Positions 44,362 to 53,965 are shown, numbered from the stretch's first letter. The stretch is 64,000 nt of DNA from Tistrella mobilis KA081020-065 (GCF_000264455.2 NC_017956.1:2029501-2093500), one strand, 5' to 3'. Translations and numbers: made by a program. The notes: a model not told the origin generated them from the letters alone.

Positions 44362-45921
44362 TCACCTCTTCTTCTTGCGGTCGGCGAAGGGGTTTTCGCT
44401 GGTGCGTAGCACCACGCGCACCGGCACACCCGGCAGGTCGAAACTGTCGCGCAGACCGTTCACCACATAGCGGACATAGCTGTCCGGCAGTTCCTTCGGC
44501 TGGCTCACGAAGATCGCGAAGCCGGGCGGACGGGTCTTGATCTGGGTGATATAGCGCAACCGCAGGCGCCGGCCGTTGGCCATCGGCGGCGGATAATTCT
44601 CGGTCATGCGTTCCAGCCAGCGGTTCAGCCGGCCGGTCGACACCCGGCGATTCCAGATCCGGTAGATGTCGAAACAGGCATCGATCAGCCGATCGGTGTT
44701 GTGACCGGCCAGCGCCGAGATCGTCACCACCGGTACGCCCTTGACCTGCGGCATCACATGGCTCATCCGCCGGCGCAGTTCGGTCATGAAGGCATCGGCG
44801 TCGGTGACGGTGTCCCACTTGTTGACCGCCAGCACCAGTGCACGGCCCTCGTCGACGATCAGCCGGGCAATGGTCATGTCCTGCTTCTCGAGCCCGCGTT
44901 CGGCGTCGATCATCAGCACCACGACATGGGCGAAGCGGATCGCGCGCAGGGTCTCGTCGACCGACATCTTCTCGATCCGGTCATCGATCCGCGCCTTCCG
45001 GCGCATGCCGGCAGTGTCGATGAGCCGGATACGGCGGCCGGCATGCAGCCAGTCGACCGCAATGGCATCGCGCGTGATACCGGCCTCGGGGCCGGTCAGC
45101 ACCCGGTCCTCGCCCAGCAGATGGTTCATCAGGGTCGACTTGCCGGCATTCGGCCGGCCGACGATGGCGATCTGCAGCGCCTTCTGGCGGCCGATCTCGG
45201 CCATGGCCCGTTCTTCGGCCGCGGCCAGGGTCTCTTCGTCCGCATCCTCGTCGATATCGACATCGGAGCCGTCATCGTCGAAATCATCGAGGCCGACTTC
45301 GCGGGGGCCGTGCTCGGCCAGTTCCTCCGCCTCGGCACCCTCGGCACCGGCGCGGGCCGCCGCGCGACGACGGGCGGCCGCAGCCTCGGCTTCAGCGGCA
45401 GCTGCGTCCTCCAGCGCCTCGGCATGGGCTGCACCATGGGCCGACAGCACGTCATAAAGGTCCGAGGTGTGGTCGCCATGCGCCGCGGACAGCGGCATCG
45501 GCTCTCCCAGCCCCAGGCCCCAGGCCTCGGCGAGGCCCATATCGCCGGCCCGGCCCTCGCATTTGTTCACCACCACCACGACGGGGGTCTCCACCCGCCG
45601 CAGCAGATCGGCAAAATGCTCGTCGGAAGGTGTGATGCCGGCGCGGCCGTCGATCATGAACAGCACCAGATCTGCATCATCGATCGCCGTTCGGGTCTGG
45701 GCCTGCATGCGGGCGTTCAGATCCGACGGATCCTCGATCTCTTCGAGACCGGCCGTGTCGACGACGTTGAAGCGCAGATTGCCGAGCCGCGCCTCACCCA
45801 TGCGGCGGTCGCGGGTGACACCCGGCGTGTCGTCGACGATGGCGATGCGCCGCCCGACCAGACGATTGAACAGGGTCGACTTGCCGACATTCGGCCGGCC
45901 GACCAGCGCCACGGTCAGCAT
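44362..45921 (-). CDS. der: ribosome biogenesis GTPase Der
   Basis: This 519-residue protein has two tandem GTPase domains and a KH-like C-terminus and acts in 50S subunit assembly. G1 motifs are GRPNVGKST (about 8-16) and GRPNAGKST (about 255-263). NKCEGR and NKWDTV are the G4 motifs. The linker between the two domains (about 165-248) is long and split into an Ala/Arg/Glu-rich half and a strongly acidic half (LDDFDDDGSDVDIDEDADEE). The start at 45921 begins MLTVALVGRP as in the family. The C-terminus is basic (DRKKKR). Confidence 0.96.
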   Translation of the reverse strand: MLTVALVGRPNVGKSTLFNRLVGRRIAIVDDTPGVTRDRRMGEARLGNLRFNVVDTAGLEEIEDPSDLNARMQAQTRTAIDDADLVLFMIDGRAGITPSDEHFADLLRRVETPVVVVVNKCEGRAGDMGLAEAWGLGLGEPMPLSAAHGDHTSDLYDVLSAHGAAHAEALEDAAAAEAEAAAARRRAAARAGAEGAEAEELAEHGPREVGLDDFDDDGSDVDIDEDADEETLAAAEERAMAEIGRQKALQIAIVGRPNAGKSTLMNHLLGEDRVLTGPEAGITRDAIAVDWLHAGRRIRLIDTAGMRRKARIDDRIEKMSVDETLRAIRFAHVVVLMIDAERGLEKQDMTIARLIVDEGRALVLAVNKWDTVTDADAFMTELRRRMSHVMPQVKGVPVVTISALAGHNTDRLIDACFDIYRIWNRRVSTGRLNRWLERMTENYPPPMANGRRLRLRYITQIKTRPPGFAIFVSQPKELPDSYVRYVVNGLRDSFDLPGVPVRVVLRTSENPFADRKKKR

Positions 45922-46015
45922 GGACGCGGACCTCCGGAATGGACATGAGGTGGTCGCGAAGCCGCCACGGTCGTCACGACCGCCGGCTCCACAGGATGAA
46001 GCTGCCAAGCGGACG

Positions 46016-46046
46016 CGACCCCGCAGGCCGTGTGCCTGCGGGGTCG
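46016..46046 (-). terminator. 13-bp hairpin between bamB and der
   Basis: CGACCCCGCAGGC (46016-46028) and GCCTGCGGGGTCG (46034-46046) form a perfect 13-bp stem with a 5-nt loop. No T-run follows on the minus strand. It may slow or end transcription from bamB, or only protect the mRNA end. Confidence 0.45.
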
Positions 46047-46095
46047 GCGCCCTGCATCGGTTCATGCGCATCAATGACGATGCGCGGGCCCCACG

Positions 46096-47472
46096 TCAAC
46101 GATAAGCGATCAGCGTCGCATCGTCGCGCAGCACATAGAGCTTGCCGTCGGCAACGATGGGCGAAATGTTCACCGCCCCGCCGACATCGGTTTCGCTGGT
46201 CTTGCTGCCGTCGGTCGGGTTCAGTGCCATCAGGCTGCCGGCACTGGATGCCAGATAAAGACGGCCACCGGCCAGCACCGGACCGGTCCAGCGGATCGGA
46301 TCCTCGCGATCCTCAGGGTCCTCGAAGGCCGGCAGATCGACCACCCAGCGCACCCGGCCGTCACTGCGGCGCATCGCCACCAGGCGGGTCGAGTCCACCA
46401 CCACATAGACGGTGGTGTCGGCCACCCAGGGGGTCTGATTCACCTTGAAAGGCTGCTCCCAGACCCGCAGGCCCGAGCGAACGTCGAAGGCCGCGATCCT
46501 GCCACCGACGGTGCCCGCGAAGACCATGTCGCGATCGATCACCGGGTCCGACAGAATATCGGTCAGCGCGCTCAGCGACGATCCGGCCGCGGCGAAGCCC
46601 GCGAGTGTCTCCGCCCAACCGACCCGGCCGCTGTCACCGCGCAGCGCCACCAGATCGCCACTGGAATAGGCCGCAACCACCAGATTGCCCAGAACGCCGG
46701 GGGCCGCCCCGCCCAGGATCATCTGGGTCGCCGGCACGCCGCCATGGCGCCACAGCTCGCGGCCGCTGTCGCCGGCAAGGGCGATCAACTGATTGTCGAA
46801 GCTCTGCACGAAGACGCGGCCCTCACCCGCCGCCGGCGGCGCACGGAATGGGGTATGCATCGACGTCCGCCACAGCTCGACACCGTCGGCGGGGTTGAGC
46901 GCCACCACGTCACCAAAGCCGGTCGCGGCGTAGATCCGCCCGTCGGCGATCGCCAGACCGCCGCCATAGGCGCCCTCCAGCAGATCGCTGTCGGGCGCAA
47001 GCTCCACCGACCAGACCCCGCGTCCGGTCGAGGCATCGAGTGCCACGACATTCGAATCGGCGTCGAGCACATAGATCCGACCATCGGCCATCACCGGCTG
47101 GGCCATCAGGCGCTTGGCCCCGCCAGAGCCCACGCCGGCATCCCCGCGCCAGGCCTCGACCGGGGTTTCCGGGCCGGCCAGCGCATGCATGGCGTGGTTG
47201 CCGTAGCCGCTGGTCTGCGGCCATTCGCCGTTCTGCCAGGCCGGCGGTACAGTGATCGCTTCGGACGCAACCGCCGGATCGATCCGGATGTCGGCCTTTT
47301 CCGGCATCACGGCGATTCGCTCGCCCGGCAGCGCCGGCTTGTCATCCGATCCCCACCAGCTGCCGCAACCCGACAGCAGCATCGCGGTCAACACCGCAAC
47401 ACCCGCTGCGCGCACCGGCCGCGACGGGCGACGGACGGCATCCACCTGCCGTCCGGGGCGAAGACTGGTCAT
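46096..47472 (-). CDS. bamB: outer membrane protein assembly factor BamB
   Basis: This 458-residue lipoprotein has a lipobox ending LLSGC (Cys36) after a basic n-region, with Gly at +2, which allows sorting to the outer membrane. The rest is an eight-bladed PQQ-type propeller with repeated blades such as VVALDASTGRGVWSVELA, VVALNPADGVELWRTSMH and IAAFDVRSGLRVWEQPF. BamB scaffolds the BAM complex. The ATG overlaps the stop of the YfgM-like gene upstream by 4 nt, an arrangement also seen as yfgM-bamB-der in E. coli. Confidence 0.94.
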   Translation of the reverse strand: MTSLRPGRQVDAVRRPSRPVRAAGVAVLTAMLLSGCGSWWGSDDKPALPGERIAVMPEKADIRIDPAVASEAITVPPAWQNGEWPQTSGYGNHAMHALAGPETPVEAWRGDAGVGSGGAKRLMAQPVMADGRIYVLDADSNVVALDASTGRGVWSVELAPDSDLLEGAYGGGLAIADGRIYAATGFGDVVALNPADGVELWRTSMHTPFRAPPAAGEGRVFVQSFDNQLIALAGDSGRELWRHGGVPATQMILGGAAPGVLGNLVVAAYSSGDLVALRGDSGRVGWAETLAGFAAAGSSLSALTDILSDPVIDRDMVFAGTVGGRIAAFDVRSGLRVWEQPFKVNQTPWVADTTVYVVVDSTRLVAMRRSDGRVRWVVDLPAFEDPEDREDPIRWTGPVLAGGRLYLASSAGSLMALNPTDGSKTSETDVGGAVNISPIVADGKLYVLRDDATLIAYR

Positions 47473-48194
47473 TTCGCAGGCTCCTGATCTGCGTCGGTCG
47501 ATGCGGCATCGGCGGGGGCAGCCTCGGCTGCGGCCTCAGAAGCGATGGGGGCTCCGAGCACGCGGGCGTAAGAGGCGGCACGGCCGCGGAGATCCTGCGG
47601 CGCATCGGCGTCGTCGGCCAGGCGCGCAAAGATCTCGCCCGCCCGCTGGGTGTCGCCGGCCTTGAAGGCGGCGAGTGCCACCAGTTCTTCGGCGAGCGGC
47701 CGCCAGTTCTCCTCGCCGTCGATCAGGCCCGAGACGCGGGCGCGGATCTGATCGGGCGTTTCGGTGCGGATGGCCAGCGATGCAGCCTTGAGCGTCGCGG
47801 TCGCCTTGAGAGCGGGATCCAGGTCGCCACGGGCGGCCACGGCCTCGAACCCGGCCTGGGCACCGTCGCGATCCCCGGCAGTGAGCCTGGCTTCGGCAGC
47901 GCGCATCAGGGCGAGACCGGCATAGCCGCTTTCGGCATCGGCGGCCAGCGCCTCGAACGCCGACGCGGCCTGATCCGGCTTGCCCGAAGCGGCAAGCGCC
48001 TCAGCCGCGGCATAGGCGGAGGCCTGTTCGTTGCGGCGGTTTTCTTCCCAGGCGCGCCAGGCGACATCGGCGGCCACGCCCACCACCACCAGCACCGCGG
48101 CGCCGATGATCCAGGGTCCGAAGCGTTTCCACAGCTTCAGGGCCTTGTCGCGACGCAGATCCTCTTCGATCTCGCGGATGAACTGTTCCGACAC
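47469..48194 (-). CDS. YfgM-like tetratricopeptide protein
   Basis: This protein of 241 residues has a cytosolic N-terminus (SEQFIREIEEDLRRDKALKL), one membrane helix (FGPWIIGAAVLVVVGVAADV) and a periplasmic TPR region rich in Ala, ending in an Ala/Glu/Asp-rich tail. It resembles YfgM, which works with SecYEG and periplasmic chaperones. The GTG at 48194 stands 10 nt after AAGGAGG. A GTG nine codons upstream (48221) would place that ribosome site inside the gene and is less likely. It is coupled to bamB. Confidence 0.85.
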   Translation of the reverse strand: MSEQFIREIEEDLRRDKALKLWKRFGPWIIGAAVLVVVGVAADVAWRAWEENRRNEQASAYAAAEALAASGKPDQAASAFEALAADAESGYAGLALMRAAEARLTAGDRDGAQAGFEAVAARGDLDPALKATATLKAASLAIRTETPDQIRARVSGLIDGEENWRPLAEELVALAAFKAGDTQRAGEIFARLADDADAPQDLRGRAASYARVLGAPIASEAAAEAAPADAASTDADQEPAK

Positions 48195-48325
48195 GCCCCG
48201 GGAACCTCCTTCAGACGCCACACTTGTCCGGGTACACGGGCAGCGCCACGTCCGCCCGGTGGACGGCCGTTACCATAGTCGTTCGGCATCTTCATGGCAA
48301 ATCCCCCGAAGCCGCGGGGTCAGCA

Positions 48326-49645
48326 TCACCCCGGCAGGTCTCCGGGGGCCGGTGGCGCCTCGGGGACGAGATGCAGATCATGCAGCGCCGCCCGTGCCCG
48401 CACCACCGATGCCGCCCCTTCACGGATCGCCTGGGCCCCCTGGTCGAACTCCATCCAGCGAATGTGGCCCACCCAGGGGGCAAGCACCAGATCCGGCGGG
48501 TCGCCGGCCATGCGACTGCGTGCGATCCGGTCCTGCATGATGCCGATCGAGTGCATCATGACCTCGCCGATGCCGATGCCGCCGACGCGTGCGGCAACCG
48601 CTGCCGCCCGACGCTCGGGATCGACGCTGCGTCCGGTGAGGCCCATCAGCCGGCCGCCGATCCCCAGCAGACGACGGGCCCCGCGCCGATCGACGGTCCC
48701 TGCCGCCGCGGCCGTCTGGGCGCTGCGGGCAAGGCCATGGGCGTGGGGGGCGGGATGACCACGGCTGGTGGGGCCGGGTTCGGGATCGACCGGCCGGGGC
48801 ACGGCATCCGCCGCCTGGGGCGAGGCGACACCTGGTGCGGGTATCGCCGCCGCATCGATCCTGAGCCGGCGCCTGTAGCCTGCAAGATCGCCATGGAGGG
48901 TCACCGCGATCACCGCCTCGGCCCCCAGATGCCGGCAGAGCGACACCGGCACCGGATTGACCAGGCCGCCATCGACCAGCAGCCGCCCACCCGCCCGCAC
49001 CGGGGCGAAGATGCCCGGGATGCTCATCGAGGCCCGCAGCGCGTCGACCAGATCGCCATCGGTGAGCCAGACCTCCTGGCCGCTGGCGAGATCGGTGGCG
49101 ATCGCGCCGAACGCCACCGGAAGATCCTCGATCCGGGTCTCGCCGAAGGCCTCCCGCAGCATCGCGGTCAGCCGGTCGCCGCCGACCAGACCGCCGGACC
49201 CCATCCTGAAATCGCCCAGCCGGACGACCTTGAGCCGGGTGAGATCCCGGACCCAGGCCTCGAATTCCGCAAGCCGGCCGGCGGCATGGAAGGCACCCAC
49301 CACCGCGCCGGCACTTGCGCCTGCGATGACCTGCGGCACCACCCCTTCGGCGGCAAGCGCGTTCAGCACCCCGATATGGGCCCAGCCGCGTGCCGATCCC
49401 GATCCCAGCGCCACACCCAGCACCGGCGGCCGAGGCGCCGCGGCCGGCCCCTCTCCGCGACGCGCAGCGGCATCGCCCCGTCGACGCCGCCGGCGATGCG
49501 GTCGCGCCGGATCCGACGCCGGAACCGGATCGGGTGCCGGGGGCGCATCGGGGGCGCGGGCCGGGTCGCCGCTTCGCGGATGCTGCGTCGCGGCAGATGT
49601 TTCAATCCTGGTGTCGCTTCGGGTTGGCGCGGCGGGTCTCGTCAT
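48326..49645 (-). CDS. patatin-like phospholipase family protein
   Basis: This 439-residue protein has a patatin core: the oxyanion motif GSGSARGWAHIG, the nucleophile elbow GASAG (Ser111) and the catalytic Asp in VDGGLVNPVP (Asp225). It would hydrolyse acyl esters of lipids. The N-terminal 70 residues are Pro/Ala-rich with an Arg run (HRRRRRR) and are likely disordered. A second low-complexity stretch follows the core. The start at 49645 is chosen because the longer frame to 50098 overlaps the divergent thpR gene on the opposite strand. Confidence 0.85.
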   Translation of the reverse strand: MTRPAAPTRSDTRIETSAATQHPRSGDPARAPDAPPAPDPVPASDPARPHRRRRRRGDAAARRGEGPAAAPRPPVLGVALGSGSARGWAHIGVLNALAAEGVVPQVIAGASAGAVVGAFHAAGRLAEFEAWVRDLTRLKVVRLGDFRMGSGGLVGGDRLTAMLREAFGETRIEDLPVAFGAIATDLASGQEVWLTDGDLVDALRASMSIPGIFAPVRAGGRLLVDGGLVNPVPVSLCRHLGAEAVIAVTLHGDLAGYRRRLRIDAAAIPAPGVASPQAADAVPRPVDPEPGPTSRGHPAPHAHGLARSAQTAAAAGTVDRRGARRLLGIGGRLMGLTGRSVDPERRAAAVAARVGGIGIGEVMMHSIGIMQDRIARSRMAGDPPDLVLAPWVGHIRWMEFDQGAQAIREGAASVVRARAALHDLHLVPEAPPAPGDLPG

Positions 49646-49711
49646 GTAATGCTCGTCCTTGATGTCAGGACCGGTCGCCCGGGCCGGCTGCGCGAGCGAA
49701 AGGAAATGCCC

Positions 49712-50449
49712 ATGCACAGGCTGTTCGTCGCTCTTCCTCTCCCGACCGCGGTACGGGACCAGCTCGCCGGCCTGCGCGGCGGCCTTGTCGGCGCCAGATG
49801 GACGGCGCCCGCCAATCTCCACCTCACATTGCGCTTCATCGGCGAAGTTGAGGGGCCGTCGGTTGCCGATGCCATCGACGCGCTCGACATGATTGATGTC
49901 GTGCCGCTGACCCTGTCGCTCAAGGGGCTTGGTCTGTTCGGCCCCAGCCGGCGCCCCGGCACGCTTTGGGCCGGCGTCGAAGGCGGCGCCCCGCTTGCCG
50001 ATCTGCAACGCCGGGTCGACGCCGCGATCGATGGTGCGGGCCTGCCGCGGGAGCGCCGCCGCTTCACGCCCCACGTTACGGTTGCAAGACTGAAGCAATC
50101 ACCGGATGATCGGCTCGACCGCTATCTGGCAGCCCATGCAGGTTTCACCACCCCGGATTTCACCGTCGATACCATGCATCTTTACGAAAGCCGCCTCGGC
50201 CATGAGGGGCCGGTCTATACCAGTCTCGGCGCCTTCGGTGCCCTGCCCGCCCCGACCTATGGTGAGACATTCGACGAAGACGGCCTGGATGAAGAAGCCG
50301 AACCGCCGGTCCTCGCAGCCGTCGACGGCGAGGTGCTGCCGACCTTCGACGAGCGCGGCCGCGGCCGCACCAGCTGGGGCGGTCCGCCGTCTCCGTGGCG
50401 GGATGCGGACATCTGGCCGAATGCAGGATGGCGGACACGCAGGCGGTGA
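49712..50449 (+). CDS. thpR: RNA 2',3'-cyclic phosphodiesterase
   Basis: This 245-residue protein is in the 2H phosphoesterase superfamily. The two catalytic HxTx motifs are HLTLRF (His37) and HVTVARL (His121). It opens 2',3'-cyclic phosphates and can ligate tRNA halves in vitro. The catalytic part covers about 1-180. An extra tail of about 65 residues, first acidic (ETFDEDGLDEEAE) and then Arg/Trp-rich, is not part of the family. AAAGGA precedes the ATG at 49712 by 7 nt. It is divergent from the patatin gene. Confidence 0.9.
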   Translation: MHRLFVALPLPTAVRDQLAGLRGGLVGARWTAPANLHLTLRFIGEVEGPSVADAIDALDMIDVVPLTLSLKGLGLFGPSRRPGTLWAGVEGGAPLADLQRRVDAAIDGAGLPRERRRFTPHVTVARLKQSPDDRLDRYLAAHAGFTTPDFTVDTMHLYESRLGHEGPVYTSLGAFGALPAPTYGETFDEDGLDEEAEPPVLAAVDGEVLPTFDERGRGRTSWGGPPSPWRDADIWPNAGWRTRRR

Positions 50450-50507
50450 CCTGTTTCGGAACGGTGACCGTCTTAACCACTTGGATACCATCCCCCGGCT
50501 AGTCTTC

Positions 50508-50538
50508 GCCGAAGGCCGCCTTTCGGCTGGCCTTCGGC
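50508..50538 (+). promoter_or_regulatory. leader hairpin upstream of the 452-residue hypothetical gene
   Basis: GCCGAAGGCC (50508-50517) pairs perfectly with GGCCTTCGGC (50529-50538) around an 11-nt loop. It sits 25 nt before the next start codon. It could end transcription from thpR or shape the leader of the next gene. No T-run follows, only AAACC. Confidence 0.4.
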
Positions 50539-50563
50539 AAACCTGCTCCCGGATCGAGACGAG

Positions 50564-51922
50564 ATGGCGCAAGCTGTGGCGAACGGACCCACCGGCACCG
50601 ATGGACGCACGGCCGATACGGCCACGGGCGGGGGCCTCGACGCGCGGCGTCTGATGCGCCAGCACCTGGCCGATCTGGACCGGCGGCTGGCCGAAAAGTC
50701 ACGACAGGGGCGGATGCAGATTCTGGCCTGGAATGCCTATGGCACCCGGCTGGAACTGTTGATGGTCTCCACCACCCATATGCACGAGGCCGTCGCCCGC
50801 GATCCCTTCCTGCTGGTCGGCTCGCGGAAGTTCAGCTATGCGCGCATGCGCCGGGCCCTGCAGCTTCTGGGGCTCAGGCCGATCGCGATCGAGCTGCCGT
50901 TCACGCCGGGCACGGATCTGCCGGACGCAGCGGTCGAAGCCGCCGTCCGGCGCTATGGCTGCACCGAAATCCAGTACCGCGGCATCGCCGGTTTCGAAAT
51001 CCGCGGCCTGTCGAAGCTCGATCCCATGCAGGCGGCACAGGCTGCCGCCGCCCTTTGGGGCCGTGTGGTCCGGGCCCGGCAGCTGCTGACGCGATCGGGC
51101 CTGGAGATCGATCTCGCCAGCCTGCAGAGCGGCGACACCCTGCTGCTGTGGAGCCGACAGCAGGGCCACAAGCCGGACATCACCCTTTTCGCTCTGATGA
51201 TGCTGGTGCTGGCCGATGCCACGCTGGACCGCATGGCCGAAGCAGACGCGAAGACAGGGACCGAAACGTCGGACAAGACGGAAAAGGCCGCAGACACCCA
51301 GCGTGCCGAGCGCGAGCCGGTCGGGGAGGATGGTGAGCCGGACCAGCTGGGCAGCGGGCTTGCCGCCGCCTTCCATGTCGGCAGTCAGCTGGAAGTCTTT
51401 CCGCCCGAGAACGACCGTCCCGGCACCCAGCCGGTGGTCATGGGCGAAGCGGTACGCCAGCTGCGCCAGATGCTGGCGGTCGCGACCGACGATCAGCTGC
51501 TGATCGGCGATTTTCAGGCGCCGCTGGTCGAAGGGCCGGTGCGTCAGGGCAAGATCTACCGCATGGTCGATACGCCCCGCTTCATCACCCACGCCCAAAG
51601 CCTGCTCGACCGGATCGAGGGCGAACGCATGGGCGGGGCCGCGCTCAACCGCCTGGTGACTTACCTCACCGGTGACCGGCTGATCGAAGGCGTCTTCACC
51701 ATCAAGCGCTACGAGATCGACCGGCCGGACGGCCGGCCCTGCGGCTTCTTCAATGCCAAATGCACCCTGCACCGGCTGAATGCCGCCCCGGTCTTTCTGG
51801 GCCTTCAGAACGAGCGCATTCGCCGTGCCCCGGGCCGCACCACCACCTATGACAGCCCTCAGCCTCAGCCACAGATGCTGTGGCCCGACGATCCGGTGAC
51901 CGAGGCAGATACCCCCGCCTGA
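50564..51922 (+). CDS. uncharacterised 452-residue protein
   Basis: I do not recognise a family. The protein has no signal peptide and no clear membrane helix. An N-terminal part (about 30-150) contains LDRRLAEKSRQGRMQILAWN and GCTEIQYRGIAGFEIRGLS. A helical middle is followed by a Thr/Glu/Asp-rich linker (about 225-265). The C-terminal part has ALNRLVTYLTGDRLIEGVF and GFFNAKCTLHRLNAAPVFLG. No catalytic pattern stands out. The start at 50564 lacks a clear ribosome site. It ends 2 nt before a convergent oxidoreductase gene. It looks real by length and codon use. Confidence 0.7.
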   Translation: MAQAVANGPTGTDGRTADTATGGGLDARRLMRQHLADLDRRLAEKSRQGRMQILAWNAYGTRLELLMVSTTHMHEAVARDPFLLVGSRKFSYARMRRALQLLGLRPIAIELPFTPGTDLPDAAVEAAVRRYGCTEIQYRGIAGFEIRGLSKLDPMQAAQAAAALWGRVVRARQLLTRSGLEIDLASLQSGDTLLLWSRQQGHKPDITLFALMMLVLADATLDRMAEADAKTGTETSDKTEKAADTQRAEREPVGEDGEPDQLGSGLAAAFHVGSQLEVFPPENDRPGTQPVVMGEAVRQLRQMLAVATDDQLLIGDFQAPLVEGPVRQGKIYRMVDTPRFITHAQSLLDRIEGERMGGAALNRLVTYLTGDRLIEGVFTIKRYEIDRPDGRPCGFFNAKCTLHRLNAAPVFLGLQNERIRRAPGRTTTYDSPQPQPQMLWPDDPVTEADTPA

Positions 51923-51924
51923 GG

Positions 51925-52977
51925 TCAGTCGGGAATCAGCACCAGAGAACCGGTGACGGTGCGCGCCTCCAGCCGCGCATGGGCATCGCCTGCGCGTGAG
52001 AGCGGCAAGACCCCGGCGACGGTGGGCGACAGCAGCCCCTCGACCAAAGCGGTGAACAGCGCAGACGTCGCCTCGCGCAGCCGTTCGCGATCGGCGATAT
52101 AAGCGAAGACTCCGGGCCGGTCGAGCCCGAGCGCCCGCATCGGCCCCAGCACGCCGACATCGACCGGCGGGATCGGCCCTGCCACCTGGCCGAAGCTGAC
52201 GATCCGGCCGAAGGGCCGCACCAGCGCCGCCAGCTTCGCGAAATCCGGCCCGCCCAGCCCGTCGAAGACGATATGCACACCTGCCCCGCCGGTCAGTTCG
52301 GCGGCGGCCCGGCCGGCATCGGCCAGCGCGGTGGCCCCCGTACCCACCACCACCCGTTCGGCGCCGGCTTCCTGCACCGCTTCGGCCTTGGCGCGCGTGG
52401 CCACACTCGCAATCACCCGCGCGCCCATAGCGGCCGCCCAGCGCACCAGGATGAGCCCGACCCCGCCGCCGGCGCCACGCACCAGCACGACGCGCCCGTC
52501 GAGCCTGAGGCCGAGGCCGTAGATCATCATATGCACGGCAATGCCGGGAAAGAGCGCCGCGGCCCCCACCTCCCAGGGGATCATGTGCGGGAAGCGCACC
52601 ACCCGCCCCACCGGCAGCACCCGATGGGTTGCATAGGCGCCGAGCGGCGGCCCGGCATGGGCGATGCGATCGCCGGGTGCGAAACGATCGACGCCTGGCC
52701 CGATCGCCAGCACCTCGCCCACTGAAGCAAGGCCGGGTATGTCGACCCCGCCGCCTTCGAGCGGCAGGGTGCCGTCGCGGTAATAGAGATCCAGATGATT
52801 GACGCCGATCGCCCGCGTCGCCATCAGCACCTCGCCCGGTCCCGGCCGCTTCAGCGGCACGGTCGCCGGCGCCAGCACATCGGGGCCGCCCGGATGGGTG
52901 ACATGCATCACCGTCGCCCGATCGGGCAGATGGGTGGTCGGGCTGCCGGGGGAAAGCGGGGTCGGCGGGGTCGTCAT
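51925..52977 (-). CDS. zinc-free MDR family quinone oxidoreductase-like protein
   Basis: This 350-residue medium-chain dehydrogenase resembles NADPH:quinone reductases. The N-terminal GroES-like part has AIGVNHLDLYYRDG and LASVGEVLAIGPGVDRF. The cofactor loop is VLVRGAGGGVGLILVRWAAA. Zinc-binding cysteines of alcohol dehydrogenases are absent. It lies downstream of the AraC-type regulator on the same strand after 88 nt. Whether it belongs to the iron locus is open. Confidence 0.88.
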   Translation of the reverse strand: MTTPPTPLSPGSPTTHLPDRATVMHVTHPGGPDVLAPATVPLKRPGPGEVLMATRAIGVNHLDLYYRDGTLPLEGGGVDIPGLASVGEVLAIGPGVDRFAPGDRIAHAGPPLGAYATHRVLPVGRVVRFPHMIPWEVGAAALFPGIAVHMMIYGLGLRLDGRVVLVRGAGGGVGLILVRWAAAMGARVIASVATRAKAEAVQEAGAERVVVGTGATALADAGRAAAELTGGAGVHIVFDGLGGPDFAKLAALVRPFGRIVSFGQVAGPIPPVDVGVLGPMRALGLDRPGVFAYIADRERLREATSALFTALVEGLLSPTVAGVLPLSRAGDAHARLEARTVTGSLVLIPD

Positions 52978-53065
52978 CGGATGCGCACCTTCAGGGACGG
53001 GCGTCTGTCACGGAACCGCCCCATAGCACGCCCGCCGCGCGCCCGCGTCAAGCCCATGTCGCGCG

Positions 53066-53965
53066 TTACGCCTGCCGGGCAAGCCGCCCCGGCGTCACCC
53101 CGAAACGGCGACGGAAGGCCGTGGTGAAGTTGGCGACATCGCCATAGCCGGCATGGAAAGCGGCTTCGGCGATGCTGCACCGGCCGGCGGCGATATCGGC
53201 ATGGGCATGGTCCAGCCGGCGGCCGCGCAGCCAGCCGGCGATGGAGGTGCCATAGGCGGCGCGGAACAGGCGCTGCATGGTGCTGACGCTCACGCCGCAC
53301 TCCGCCGCGATCTCGGCGAGGGTCGGGGCGCTGCCGTCGCGTTCTGACGCGATCGACAGCATCTCCAGCCGCTCGCGCAGCCGGCCTGCGCGTTGCAGAT
53401 CGGCCGGCTTGAGCCCGCTTTCTTCCGCTGTGGCATCTTCGCCGGCCACGGCAGCAAGAATGCCGGCCGCCGTCTCGATGGTATGGGCCTCGGCAACCAG
53501 CCGCGCCACCGGTACCGTCATCGGCTCGGGCGCGATCAGGGCCGCCGCCAGCGCCGCAAGCCGGGCCGATGGCCGCCACGACACCGCGGCCAGATGCCGG
53601 CCGCAGAACCGTCCGGCCGCCGTCCCGGGCTCGACGCCCGCGGCTTCCAGCCAGGGCCGTTCCAGGCGAAGGGTCACCTTGCGGACATGGGCGCCGGTGT
53701 GGAACTGGCGGCGCAGCAGCTCGGGCTCGGCCAGGGCCACGGCAAAGGCCGCCGGGGCATCGGGGGTGGCGACGCAGATCTGGCGACGGCCGCCGAAACT
53801 CGCCTCGACCAGCCCGTCGAGCACGATCACCGCGGTGAGCGAGGGCACGATCAGCCGGTCATGGACGCGGTCATCCCGCTCGATCCCATCGGTCGTGTGC
53901 ACCATCAACCCCGGCCGCGGATGGGCGACGGTCAGGCCGCCGCCGGCCAAAGCTGCTGGCTCCAC
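53066..53965 (-). CDS. AraC family regulator (PchR-like), likely of the siderophore receptor
   Basis: This 299-residue protein has a C-terminal double helix-turn-helix (TLAEIAAECGVSVSTMQRLF and ADIAAGRCSIAEAAFHAGYG, then NFTTAFRRRFGVTPGRLA) and an N-terminal ligand-sensing domain (MVHTTDGIERDDRVHDRL and onward). Similar regulators sense a siderophore and activate its receptor. It is divergent from the TonB-dependent receptor with 234 nt between starts. The start is GTG at 53965, next to a G-rich ribosome site (GGGGAGG). Confidence 0.85.
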   Translation of the reverse strand: MEPAALAGGGLTVAHPRPGLMVHTTDGIERDDRVHDRLIVPSLTAVIVLDGLVEASFGGRRQICVATPDAPAAFAVALAEPELLRRQFHTGAHVRKVTLRLERPWLEAAGVEPGTAAGRFCGRHLAAVSWRPSARLAALAAALIAPEPMTVPVARLVAEAHTIETAAGILAAVAGEDATAEESGLKPADLQRAGRLRERLEMLSIASERDGSAPTLAEIAAECGVSVSTMQRLFRAAYGTSIAGWLRGRRLDHAHADIAAGRCSIAEAAFHAGYGDVANFTTAFRRRFGVTPGRLARQA

